Origin: Cristatella mucedo
Lineage: Eukaryota > Bryozoa > Phylactolaemata > Cristatellidae
NCBI GenBank assembly: GCA_009760855.2
Contig: WPIO01000004.1
Span: forward strand, 2,176,001 to 2,240,000
Reading direction: 5' to 3'
Length of the DNA stretch: 64,000 nucleotides
The notes under the pieces: generated by a model
Database searches by the model: none
Told to the model about the DNA's origin: nothing
What the model saw: only the letters and a program-made list of their open reading frames with translations
Shown: positions 53,341 to 64,000 of the stretch, piece after piece
Position numbering within the stretch: the first letter of the stretch is position 1
How the letters are laid out: every line of letters begins with the position of its first letter
Translations under genes and position numbers: made by a program

Positions 53341-54050
53341 TACTTAACAAAGCGCCCTCAGAGAACTCAATCTCTTTCTAGGTGCTTTACGTTTGCTGCA
53401 AAGGGAAATGCAATTAAATGGTAAGTAAAATCATGCATGAAAAATAAGCAAAATGAATAACATGATTAGGGGTGACATGCACAGGGTCAGCATGCAAATG
53501 TGGTTAGTGGCAGCATGCACAGTGCCAGCACCCATAAGCACGTGAAGGACGGATCACAGGGACCCACTAAATGCAACCCTAAATAGCTGTGTTTTTAAGT
53601 TCCTTTTAAATGTGGTCAGGTCAGGGGATGTTCTGACGCAGGTCAAGAGGGAGTTCCAGGCTTTGGGACCATACGAACTAAATGCACGGTCTCCAAAGGA
53701 TTTAAGGTTTGTACGAGGTATTTCCAGACTGCTGGATTCCGAAAAGTGGGTGGTACGATGCTTGACCTGATGGGGGAGTATGTCGGAGAGATAGGCTGGA
53801 GCCATAGAATGAAGGGACCTAAAAGTGAGCGACAAAACCTTAATATTGTAAGGAGAACTCAATCGTAATAAACTCGCGGAATGGAGATAGTTTGGCGGAC
53901 AAAAAATGGGAATGGATGGCAATTCAGGCCGTTCGTGAGAGGTGCTGCTTAGGTTCTGTGTGACTGTTTTGTGCGTCCTGCTCAGCCAAGCAAGACTAGT
54001 TACAAAAGGCATTCCAACGGACAAAAGACCCTCAGTGCTGCCAGATTGAT
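53331..54050 (-). mobile_element. LINE C-terminus and 3' UTR, tail-to-tail with previous copy
   Basis: Shares the (ATT)n tract with the plus-strand copy, so two LINE 3' ends face each other. Its coding part (53554-53850) includes LSLTFRSLHSMAPAYLSDIL and FGDRAFSSYGPKAWNSL. Upstream minus-strand sequence to 54050 is unclassified. Confidence 0.85.
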
Positions 54051-54305
54051 GGTTAATACGTAACAATTGAGAACGCGACGGAAGATAAGTAGAACGGCAG
54101 GAGGATCGGTTGAGGACTGGGGCAATTCAGATCGTACGCGGAACAACCAGCCTGGGTCGTGCGTCTAAAGAAGGCCGTAACCAGAAATCCGTATTGAGGG
54201 CAATCATTGCCTGGCGAATTCCACCTGCCATCGTAGCTGCAAGCTTCGCCTTTCCTGTTCGGAGCGCTAATGTGTGGGTACGGTGTGAGTGAATAAAGAT
54301 GGATA

Positions 54306-54485
54306 AATATAACTAGTTCGTACAGCGCCCAAAGAGAACACAATTTCTCCATTCAGGCGCTTCACACGTGCCACGGGGCTCGAGCCTTCGACCTCGGCCA
54401 GACCTCTTCGGTCGTGGCCAGAGCACCTTGACCGCTGGGCCAAGCCAGCTCGCCGATGAGCGAGGGATTGTGGCCGTGGAGACTG
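54306..54485 (-). mobile_element. tRNA-derived SINE (family C), best copy
   Basis: Minus-strand reading: GAGCTGGCTTGGCCCAGCGG (box A, near 54455-54430), GGTCGAAGGCTCGAGCCCC (box B), then GTGTGAAGCGCCTGAATGGA..TTGTGTTCTCTTTGGGCGCT and GTACGAACT. The tRNA-like head and LINE-like tail are both clear. Confidence 0.82.
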
Positions 54486-55349
54486 CTCCTCTGATGCTTG
54501 CGGAAAACCGCGGAAAACCATCTCGAGGGAGGGATGTGCAACAGCATTGTACACGCGCAGACGAGCGCAGACTAGCGCAACTGAGACGCCATCGCAATGG
54601 GCATCGGCCCATTACTTTCGATCTACCGTCGCTCGCTGGCCTGCCTCGCGCCAGGCCGCGGGGCACTGAGCGCTGGCTGGCTGCCTGTGGGGACGAACTC
54701 GGTCTAACGTACGCATCGACACTAAGCTTTGCCGATCCCCAGAGAGAAAGAGGGAGAGAGAGAGACAGATTGCAGAGCAAGCAGTCCAGCCGCTTCGCTG
54801 CGAGCGTATTAAATACAGAGACGAAGAGAGAGAGAGAGAGAGAGACGAAAAGCTCATACAAACGCGACCCGCGATCGCCAGTAACCATCGAAACGCACAC
54901 AGCGACATCTAGACGCACGGTGCGCTGCACTCACGTTGGCGAGCGGCAACGTGAGTGCAGCGGAGCCAAGACGTGGCGGTGGCGGCGGCCACGCCCCCAA
55001 GCAACCACCTGCCTTTACATAAATAGCATTGTCTAGTGACATAAGAACGACTATATTTCTTCAAAGATCTTATACAGGAAGGTTAAATGGAACTCTGACA
55101 GGCTAAAAATAAATATAATTTATTTTTTGCAAGTGCAGCACCCAGTACCAACTAACGGCTAAGCGACGTGCTGTAAATCTAAATCGTGCACTTCGCAGGC
55201 GCAGGCTGCTCAAAGGGCGCTTCGTGGGAATTATTTCCCGACATCTTAAATCGATTTCGAGGCCTGCCGCAGCTAATAGAAAGTCAAGCTGCGCCCGGAT
55301 GCCCAGACGTTAATGCAGGCCGAACGTTGCGTCGCTTTAGAGTATGTGG
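54486..55349. other. GC-rich DNA with GA tract, no supported gene
   Basis: A (GA)n tract lies at 54738-54760 and 54818-54845. Long open frames on both strands reflect GC content and this tract. The perfect hairpin at 54924-54961 is listed separately. Confidence 0.4.
54924..54961. repeat. Perfect 15-bp hairpin
   Basis: GCTGCACTCACGTTG and CAACGTGAGTGCAGC are exact inverted copies around an 8-base loop GCGAGCGG. Confidence 0.9.
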
Positions 55350-55355
55350 ACTGGC

Positions 55356-55372
55356 GGGCGGGGGGGGGGGGA
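55356..55372. repeat. Poly-G run
   Basis: A G-run of about 12 after GGGCG; a likely sequencing-difficult or G-quadruplex-prone site. Confidence 0.8.
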
Positions 55373-56189
55373 CTTTTTCATGCAATGGTTAATGACTGGG
55401 CACTCATAAAAGCAACCGGGGTATCAGAATGTTTTAGCCCGATTGTAAGTAGTTACAAAGTCTGGCCAATAAAATCTCGGCGCAAGTTGACCCGAGGGCA
55501 CAAACGGTTCAACTCAAGGCGCACATTCCGAGCCACGGCCGCCCAAAGTTGGCCCAAGCTTAGATGGCTCAAAGTGCGTCAGTTCACAGGACGCAGCCTA
55601 TTAGCAAGCGCTACTGGCTCTCTGTAAAGCCAGCATTCTCCTGACGCCGACAGTTATACCGTTTAGGCGCTTTCGATTTGTTCGCATGCCATTCGTTATT
55701 GCTTCAGCCTCCCTCTCCCCGAGATGTTTCACGGGATTCATTGTCTGTCACTTGGCAGACGCTTCCCTCTGGTGCATGCTGAAGCTGTGCTGAAGTTCTT
55801 GTAGGTCCGCGATTGAGTATCCCAAAATTGTTGGCCAAACTAAGTTACCTAACCTGGCCCAAATCTTATCGGCTATTGGCATTAGGTTCGACTCCGTCAA
55901 CTTGGAGCGATCAAAGATTTGGCCTTCTTAGCCAATGTTTGCCCAGAGTTAGCTGAAGTGCTACAACTCTTCAGAATTTGACGCAGGCAAAGATCCGTGG
56001 TGCCGGGACGCCAACCAGACTAGTGATTTTGGTGACATCGAAAGCCTCGTGACCAATATTTCTCTTCTTGGCCAAGTTGGGGTAAAGTTAGCAATTGCAC
56101 TCTGAGTATATGCCTATCCATACGATACTGATGCAGTAGCTCGGTGCAAAGCTAACGACTTGTGGTATGCGTTTCGTGAATTTGGACTC
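55373..56189. other. Nothing recognised
   Basis: Several TTGGCC/GGCCAA words recur (55465, 55553, 55832, 55850, 55937, 56068), perhaps a diverged repeat. No gene seen. Confidence 0.35.
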
Positions 56190-56345
56190 CAGTCTACTAT
56201 AGATATGCCAATATTGACAATGCGATTATTGCTGTCATATTTGGCGCCAAATCAATCGTTCCACCAACACCTCTTTGGGCAAGGCTTCGTAGTGGAAAGC
56301 AATCATGAACCATTACGTCGCCTCTTCAACAAGCTGAGGTCTAAC
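56190..56345 (+). mobile_element. Gypsy-type LTR retrotransposon RNase H relic
   Basis: Two adjacent frames encode an RNase H pattern: an IIAVIFGAKS segment, then FHQHLFGQGFVVESNHEPLR and RLFNK, the strand that carries a catalytic Asp (here Asn in ESNHEPL). A one-base shift separates them. No LTRs found. A short dead fragment. Confidence 0.65.
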
Positions 56346-56424
56346 CACTAGTGCTACGTATGAGATTTCCCCTTCTGCGCTCTCGCTTTCTGTTACTCCT
56401 TGGTAAGATGTTGTGTATTTATTT

Positions 56425-56560
56425 TTTTATGCTGTCATGTATCTCCGTCTGTAACTCCACAAAGTCATAAAGACCATGTGGGTGTTACGCAGGAGAGTTT
56501 TGTATAGCGCACTCACAGCCTAAGCGGCTTTCGGTACGCATTCGCTAGCCAACAGGCTTC
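56425..56560 (-). repeat. CATTA-tailed retroposon 3' end (family B)
   Basis: Plus strand reads GCTGTCATGTATCTCCGTCT, CTCCACAAAGTCATAAAGAC and CCTAAGCGGCTTTCGGTACG, the reverse complement of 46625-46745 and 58150-58270. Confidence 0.75.
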
Positions 56561-57945
<1,385 letters not shown>

Positions 57946-58124
57946 ACTGCGTCGACGTCGACGTCGGCGGCGGCGACGTCGGCGGGAAAAGTTGGCTGAC
58001 GCGGGCGTGAGAGCTGGCGCCGCACGCTCGTCCTCGGAGCGTCGCGTGCTGCAATCACACGGTCGCGACGCTGTGCGACGGTGCAAAGCCTCTGGCATCG
58101 CGAGCCTTTAATGCTTCTCACTTT

Positions 58125-58280
58125 CTCTTCGTTGCGCGAGACGAAGTCTGCCGGCTACCGAATGCGTACCGAAAGCCGCTTAGGCTTCGAGTGCGCCATG
58201 CAAAACTCTCCTGGGTAACACCCACATGGTTTTATGGCTATGTGCAGTTACAGACGGAGATGCATTACATTCCATTATCG
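58125..58280 (+). repeat. CATTA-tailed retroposon 3' end (family B), clean copy
   Basis: GCGAGACGAAGTCTGCCGGC to CAGACGGAGATGCATTACAT, ending ATTACATTCCATT. Closest to the 46-kb copy. Confidence 0.78.
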
Positions 58281-58642
58281 CGGCGCGAGCGCGTCTTTGC
58301 CGTGGCTGCCGCCGCGGCGGCGCAGCGGGGAGATTTCTGACCGCTAGCGATCGCCGTACGGGTAAGCCGAACTGGCACTCGAGCCGTCTCCAAGGAGACG
58401 TGACGGTTCTCTAGGCCGTCCGCGAGCTGGCGCCGGACGCGCGGCAGCGCTCGCCGGACGGCCGACGATCGTGGAGGCGCCATTCTCCTCCGTCGCCTCA
58501 GCACGCGCTGCCGCGACGCTTACGAGACCGATTATTCCGATCCCGGACGAGGCCGGGTGCGGCGGGTGCGCGACTGCGGGCCTTCGAGGGAACGCGCGCC
58601 TCAGACCTCCCTCAGCCCCCAGCCGGCCAGACCTCTGGGGCC

Positions 58643-58645
<3 letters not shown>

Positions 58646-58710
<65 letters not shown>
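58646..58710 (+). repeat. (GCC)n array, about 21 units
   Basis: An uninterrupted CCG/GCC trinucleotide tract in CpG-rich DNA upstream of the Rab exons. It could lie in a promoter CpG island or 5' UTR. Confidence 0.95.
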
Positions 58711-58711
<1 letters not shown>

Positions 58712-59234
58712 GAAAACGGCGCCACGGCCGCAGCTGCGGCTGGCTCCCGACTGCGGAGAGCTGAGCAGGCACGCACCGCCGCGTCGCGCCATTTCGCTGG
58801 CCGTAGCTTGTCATCTCGCATCATCAGCCGAGGGCGAGCGCATAGCGGGCACTACCTTCGCGCGCGCGCGCTTCGTCCAGGAATGCCGGCCGGCCGAGCT
58901 CCGTCGGAATAGCGCGCGCCGCCCTACGCGCCTCCGGGACGGCGCTCGCGCCGACGCCGGGCTGCGGCAGGCTGTCGTCGGGCGCCGACGACGGCAGCGG
59001 CTTTGTCAACAAGGCGTCATTAAAATTAATAGGTTGTAATTCCGCGAGGCAATATTTATGTAAAGCTGCACATCCCTCGCGATCGATCGCGGCGGCAATT
59101 ACGCGCGCCGCACGGCGCACGGCGCGCGCATGCTTGGCGGCGGCGGCGGCGCGTCGAACCCGCGCGAGCGCAGGGCCCGCGGCCGTCGGCGGCGACGGCG
59201 GCGAAAATCGAGCGCTGGCCGTTTCGCCGGAGAC

Positions 59235-59339
59235 ATGCAAGACGCCGTCAAGATACTGGACACTCCGCCGGACTCTGGGAGCGTCAGCCCCGCTCCCGAG
59301 CCGCTCGGCGCTCGGAGCGCTCCGCCGGAGCCGAGAAAG
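59235..59339 (+). CDS. Upstream alternative exon 1' of a Rab-like gene
   Basis: ATG at 59235, 35 codons (MQDAVKILDTPPDSGSVSPA, then a proline-rich stretch ending PEPRK), then donor GTGAGC at 59340. It ends in AAG in phase 0, exactly as exon 1 at 60223-60300 does. Proline/serine-rich disordered N-terminus as in Rab26 proteins. It pairs with exon 2' at 59466 through a 126-bp intron ending TTTGCAG. Confidence 0.55.
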
Positions 59340-59465
59340 GTGAGCGCTCAGATGCCGCCGCCGCCGCCCGCGCATGCCGCCGCTCGGCCGCAGCCGCCGT
59401 CCCGACCGGCTCGCTGCTCGCTCGTCGAGGCGCCGCCGACGGTCGCCTCCGGCGTCCGTTTGCAG

Positions 59466-59576
59466 ATGCTGCTCGCCGGCGACAGCGGCACTGGAAAGAC
59501 GACGCTGCTCGTTCGATTCCACCAGGACCGCTTCCTCGTCTCGGCGTGCGCTCCGACCGTGGGCGTCGGCTATGCG
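59466..59576 (+). CDS. Diverged P-loop exon 2' of a Rab-like gene
   Basis: 111 bp, the same length and phase as exon 2 (60679-60789), between acceptor TTTGCAG and donor GTACGG. Encodes 37 residues aligning without gaps to exon 2: AGDSGTGKTTLLVRF retains the P-loop, and the switch-I Thr survives in APTVGVGYA. By eye 17 of 37 residues are identical. It may be an alternative 5' exon pair of the same gene or the start of a duplicated gene whose other exons are lost or elsewhere. Confidence 0.65.
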
Positions 59577-59689
59577 GTACGGTGCGGCGCGGCGCGGCGC
59601 GGCGCGGGCCGCCCGCGCTCGCAGTGGGCGTGGCGACGACGTTGGCAAACCAGCGCGTGCGCGTCATGCGACAGCAATCGTGGGACGTC

Positions 59690-59925
59690 GAAAATAACGA
59701 TGCATTCGTTACTTATAGCGCCTTAAGAGAACTCAAATCCTCCCTTTACTCCTTTACTCTTTACTTTAATTCTCTCGTTTACATCTTTACTCCCTTTAAT
59801 CTGCACTTTACGTTTGCTGCAAAGGAAGCACGATAGAATGGTTAGCGGTTACACGGTCAATGACAATGAGCATAACGCGTTTAGAGGTGACGTGCTGCTC
59901 GGGGTCAGCATGCAAATACGTTGAC
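59690..59925 (-). mobile_element. Degraded LINE 3' end in Rab intron region
   Basis: TATAGCGCCTTAAGAGAACT..TTTACGTTTGCTGCAAAGGA and GGGGTCAGCATGCAAAT match the reverse complement of the LINE 3' UTR. A CTTTAC-rich insertion interrupts the hairpin. Confidence 0.7.
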
Positions 59926-60222
59926 GACAAAGCGCAATAATTAAGCGATGCCTCTCCTCGGGTGCGCGAGTCGCTACGATGCTCATCGAGGGTGCTGTCG
60001 AACGCACGCCGGTCGGGGTCGGAACCAGCGCCAACAGATGCCGCCGTTGCTACCGTCGCCGCGTAAGGTCTCCAAGCGGCGGAAGTAAATCGGGTCGCCA
60101 GCGTCGAGAGGGAGGGTGGTGACGAACAGCCGAGAGTTCGGTTTCCGGTCAATTACCGATGGCGGCGGTCGCCGCGCTTGGGTCGGTGCCGTGACGGCGC
60201 GCGCGCGCGCCCGCCGGGCGCT

Positions 60223-60300
60223 ATGGGCACGAACGCGAACGCGTCGTTCTCGAGGGCCAAGCGAACGCTGTCGACCGAGCTGTACAACGTGACCGCCAAG
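60223..60300 (+). CDS. Rab26: Exon 1 of Rab26/37-like GTPase
   Basis: ATG at 60223; 26 codons ending STELYNVTAK, then donor GTAATG at 60301 in phase 0. The Tyr-Asn-Val-x-x-Lys end matches the Y-D-V/I-x-x-K stretch that precedes the P-loop in Rab26 and Rab37. Upstream is open in frame without a better ATG nearby, so a longer N-terminus on another exon is possible. Confidence 0.75.
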
Positions 60301-60678
60301 GTAATGGCCGACCTCCCGCCCACCCTCGCCCGCAAACCGAATTAGCTTGCGAGGAGCTAACCTAATCCGCCTGTGCGCGTGTGCAGCCAGCTGGCCCGTC
60401 GCCAACTCGTGCTGGCGCAGCCGGCGCAGCTGACCGCGCCTGCCGCGCGCCGTCCGTCCGGATCGCCGCCGGCCGGCGCTCCTAGGCGTTCCTGCGTCTT
60501 CCGGGCGCTAGCCCGCGCCTCGTCCGCCCGCTCGCTTGCTCGGCGACCATCCAGAAGCCGGCGCGCTCCGTCATCGCGTCTCGCCGCGCCCGTCCGTCCG
60601 GCGACTCGACGCGGCTCAGGGTGCGCGAGACGGTGCAGGCTCAAGAGCAGCGCGCGCGTGCTCGTTCCGAATATCCAG

Positions 60679-60789
60679 GTTATGCTAGTTGGCGACAGCG
60701 GTGTCGGTAAGACGTGCCTGCTAGTGAAATTCAAGGACGGGACGTTCCTGTCGGGCAGTTTTATCTCGACCGTAGGCATAGATTTCCGG
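60679..60789 (+). CDS. Rab26: Exon 2 of Rab26/37-like GTPase (P-loop to switch I)
   Basis: 37 codons between acceptor AATATCCAG and donor GTGAGT. It contains the G1 P-loop GDSGVGKT, the subfamily-typical LLVKFKDGTFLSGSF, and ISTVGIDFR with the switch-I Thr that coordinates magnesium. Rab26/Rab37 proteins act on secretory granules and synaptic vesicles in vesicle trafficking and autophagy. The F-K-D-G and F-I-S-T-V-G-I-D-F-R words point to the Rab26 branch. Confidence 0.9.
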
Positions 60790-61041
60790 GTGAGTCGCAT
60801 CGCGCTCGCGCCGTCCAGCGGCGGCGGCGGTGGGCGGCAGCCTCTGCAGCCGCGCTGGCAGCTGCTGCTGCTCGAAGCCGGCGCACGTTCCGTCGCCGGA
60901 GGGTTTCGCTTCGCGGGGGGGGGGGGGGGGGCGGGCCTTCTCGCCCCTCTGTTGTTGCCGTGGTTACTGGAATCGTTGTCGGGAAGGACGGGATTGTGGA
61001 CATAAAGACGGCCACGATCTGTAGCAGACGCTGACGTCAGC

Positions 61042-61072
<31 letters not shown>

Positions 61073-61103
61073 GTCTCTCTCTGTCTCTCTCTCTGTCTCT
61101 CTG

Positions 61104-61198
<95 letters not shown>

Positions 61199-61958
61199 GT
61201 CTCTCTGTCTTTCTCTCTGTCTTTCTCTCTGTCTTTCTCTCTGTCTCTCTCTCTCTGTCTCTCTCTCTCTATCTCTATCTCTATCTCTCGTCTGCTTGTT
61301 TGTGTCGCCTTCGATGCTTGAAAGCTTGGAGAAAAACTCGGACAGATTTCTGAACCATCGCAGGAGAGCTGGAGAGTGAAACGAAAGGGCAAGTGAAATT
61401 CGGGGGACGATATTGGAGCAAGCTGAGGGGAGATTGGAGCAGGCAGAGCTTTGCAAACAGTGCAGCCTATCCTTGGAGTGATCGTAAGGAGGAGGTGCCG
61501 TCTGGCCGACGCCAGTATGCGAGCTATTCTGGATGAAGTCACAGGCAAGCTCTATACTGTAACGACCAGAAGCAGCAGCAGCAGCAGTGGCAGAGCTCCC
61601 TCGGGAAGGAAGCCTCGGGCTGTGCGCTCGTGCGAAACTTTAGCCGCCTAGCCAGACCCAATCGCCACGATGCTCTAGAGCTCGGAAATCCCATAATGCT
61701 CGCCCAAACTCTAGCTGCCGGCCGTGCTAGAGCAGACGCTGCTCGAGCCTGGACAGCACTAGCTCAGCTGTTACCAGCGACTGGACCGTGGCAAAGTGTT
61801 GCTGATTGTTGCCCAGTGTTGCTGATTGTTGCCCAGTGCTGCTGATTTTTTGCATGCTGCCGCAGCTCGCTCGACTGCTGCAAAGCTGGTCACGTGATGC
61901 CCACGTGGCACCGAACCCCACGTGCAGCGTTGCAACGACCTTTGCCTCGCTCTTGTAG
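60790..61958. other. Intron with poly-G run and large (CT)n array
   Basis: Contains a 16-base G-run at 60917-60932 and a compound CT/CTGT microsatellite at 61039-61290. Ends with a good acceptor CCTCGCTCTTGTAG. Confidence 0.7.
61039..61290 (+). repeat. (CT)n / (CTGT) microsatellite
   Basis: CT-rich array with scattered GT units in the Rab intron. It generates long Arg/Glu open frames on the other strand that are artefacts. Confidence 0.97.
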
Positions 61959-62000
61959 AATAAGGTCGTGGACGTGGACGGTGCAAAAGTGAAGCTTCAG
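61959..62000 (+). CDS. Rab26: Exon 3 of Rab26/37-like GTPase
   Basis: A 42-bp phase 0-0 microexon, NKVVDVDGAKVKLQ, followed by donor GTACTG at 62001. It continues IDFR from exon 2 exactly as in Rab26 (NKV.DVDG.KVKLQ), just before the switch-II WDTAGQE segment. That segment must be on the next exon, which I do not find up to 64,000. Confidence 0.88.
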
Positions 62001-62451
62001 GTACTGTCTGGCCTCCTACATCATTCCGGTGCTAGCATCCTCGTGGGAGCAGGCCGTAGCCAGCAGATGCGGGTTTGAGCTCTTCGTCTGGCGCCTTCCT
62101 GGTCCGCACGTGTCGTGTCCGGTCCGGTCCACCCTGCTGCCAACAAGCACCCTGGCGGGGCTAGGTTTTTTGTATTTGGGTCACTCTGTGACCTGCTGAC
62201 CCCCGGCTTTCAGGCTTCGGTCAACACTGTAATATATGGAGAGCTCGAGCCCCTCTAGGCGACCGAAGCCCGTTGGGAGCCGCAGTGCGGTAGGCTGATG
62301 GCTCTGGCTGTGCGAGCAAAGACGCACGGCCGGAAGTGCTCGCAGCCGTGCAAATTGTGCGGTCCTCGCTGCTCATGGCTGCCTCGCGTCGCCCGGACCG
62401 CGGACGTTTGTCAGTGTCGTCGTGCAGTTCCCTTGCTCGTTTGTCCTTTCA

Positions 62452-62454
<3 letters not shown>

Positions 62455-62504
<50 letters not shown>

Positions 62505-62545
62505 TCTCTTACTCTTACTCTCTTACTCTTTCTTCCTCTCTCTCA
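62455..62545 (+). repeat. (CT)n microsatellite
   Basis: TCTC repeat followed by TTACTCTC units. Lies in the next Rab intron. Confidence 0.95.
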
Positions 62546-63366
62546 ATTTTGTTATGTCAAAGCTCAGTCCAGCATCACCCACTTCCGTCGCGTGCTACTT
62601 TCTCAGTTTGGCCTCGGCCGTGCCTTCCTCTGGCACGTGACGCAGCAGCAACTGCAGCGTCACCTGCCTTACAGCAGTATCGACTGCTGCCGGCACAACG
62701 AAGCAGAGTAGCAGCCTAAACTGCAGCAGCGCGGCCACCGCCCTGCCTCACTGCCTCTTCGTTGGTCGATGTGCTCACTCCCTCGTTGGTCGGCCGCGCG
62801 GCTGCTGGCTGGCAGAAGGCACGGCTGCCTGCTGTTGCTGCTGCCGTCTCCATTCCACTGGTAGTATTAGCACCCGCTGTGCAGAACCCGTGGCAGCCGA
62901 CTGCAGAAGGCAGGTTAGGGTTGTGCTTGCCTTTGGAGAGCCATCGATAAGGCCGTGCTGCCACCTGAGCCGATAGGTCACGCCAGATAGGCCTGCTGCC
63001 GCTGCTGCTGCTGCTGCCGCCACTGCTGCTGTCTCGCCGTGCCGGGCCGTTCACTAGGCACTGCCGCCGGGGCGCTCTCTCCCGCTGTCCTCGAAGGATG
63101 CGTCACATGTGTTGCCAGCAGCCGGTGCCGACCATCTTCGAAATCTGCTTCCCACCCAACCACGCCCCCTCCGACCCACCCGGTTGATTCAGCCTTGCTG
63201 CCTCCGGAGCCCATGCCACCTGAGAAGTGGGCGTTCCAAAAAGGACCATCGGGTCAAGGTCACCGACGGGGCACCGTCAGGGCATAGGCAGCCGTCTTGC
63301 ATTCGCCACCGACCTCCTACGTTGGCTGATCACCATTAGCTGGCTGCTGCAGCGGACAATGGCCCT
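62546..63366. other. Rab intron sequence, no further exon recognised
   Basis: GC-rich and GCTGCT-rich stretches (63000-63035). I looked for the switch-II exon here and did not find it. Confidence 0.45.

Positions 63367-64000
<634 letters not shown>

Noticed and set aside
58824-59648. Long minus-strand open frame of about 274 codons
   Set aside because: Low-complexity Arg/Ala/Ser composition expected from GC-rich DNA; it is antisense to the well-supported Rab-like exons.
60964-61548. Minus-strand Arg/Glu-rich open frames
   Set aside because: Translation of the (CT)n microsatellite inside the Rab intron.

Overview
The window is animal (bilaterian-type) nuclear DNA carrying one large AT-rich endogenous virus-like element. 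The host assignment rests on spliced genes: a Rab26/37-type small GTPase with GT-AG introns, and a secreted or membrane protein with an LDL-receptor class A exon flanked by phase-1 introns. It is supported by many 5'-truncated copies of an L2/CR1-type LINE, tRNA-derived SINEs and long microsatellites. I cannot name the species.

Layout. 1-13.7 kb is repeat-rich intergenic DNA with LINE and SINE relics and no gene I can support. 14,061-35,376 is a 21.3-kb Polinton/Maverick-type element (Polintovirus/adintovirus relative). It has ~123-bp terminal inverted repeats, a 5-7-bp target duplication, and sits inside the endonuclease reading frame of a LINE. It encodes a retroviral-type integrase, a packaging ATPase, an adenain-like cysteine protease, capsid candidates, the N-terminal part of a protein-primed-type DNA polymerase B, and unusual cargo. 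The cargo comprises two phage tail-fibre-like genes, a phospholipase A2-like virion domain, a YqaJ/lambda-exonuclease-type nuclease, an HNH-AP2 endonuclease, zinc-ribbon proteins and a five-unit family of unknown small proteins. 35.4-37.4 kb is the rest of the LINE plus another repeat. 37.5-45.5 kb holds exons of the LDLa gene. 46-54 kb is a dense LINE/SINE graveyard with one minus-strand transmembrane exon. 54-64 kb is GC-rich, with (CTG)n, (GCC)n and (CT)n arrays and the 5' exons of the Rab gene, including a second diverged exon 1 + exon 2 pair upstream.

How the element would have worked: ATPase, protease, capsid candidates and PLA2 protein are a virion-building set. Integrase plus terminal repeats give insertion. 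Polymerase and exonuclease are replication/recombination functions, and the fibres would be attachment proteins. Nearly every gene starts a few bases after a TATAG-type motif, implying one shared promoter class with very short leaders. The copy is dead: the polymerase palm domain is missing, most long genes carry stops or frameshifts, and a host LINE has inserted into it. Several ORFs (PLA2 protein, HNH, DUF5679-like, 21350-22312, 28554-29414, 31553-32026) are still open, so the insertion is not ancient. The evidence text states where gene boundaries are inferred across breaks; no repaired sequence is given.
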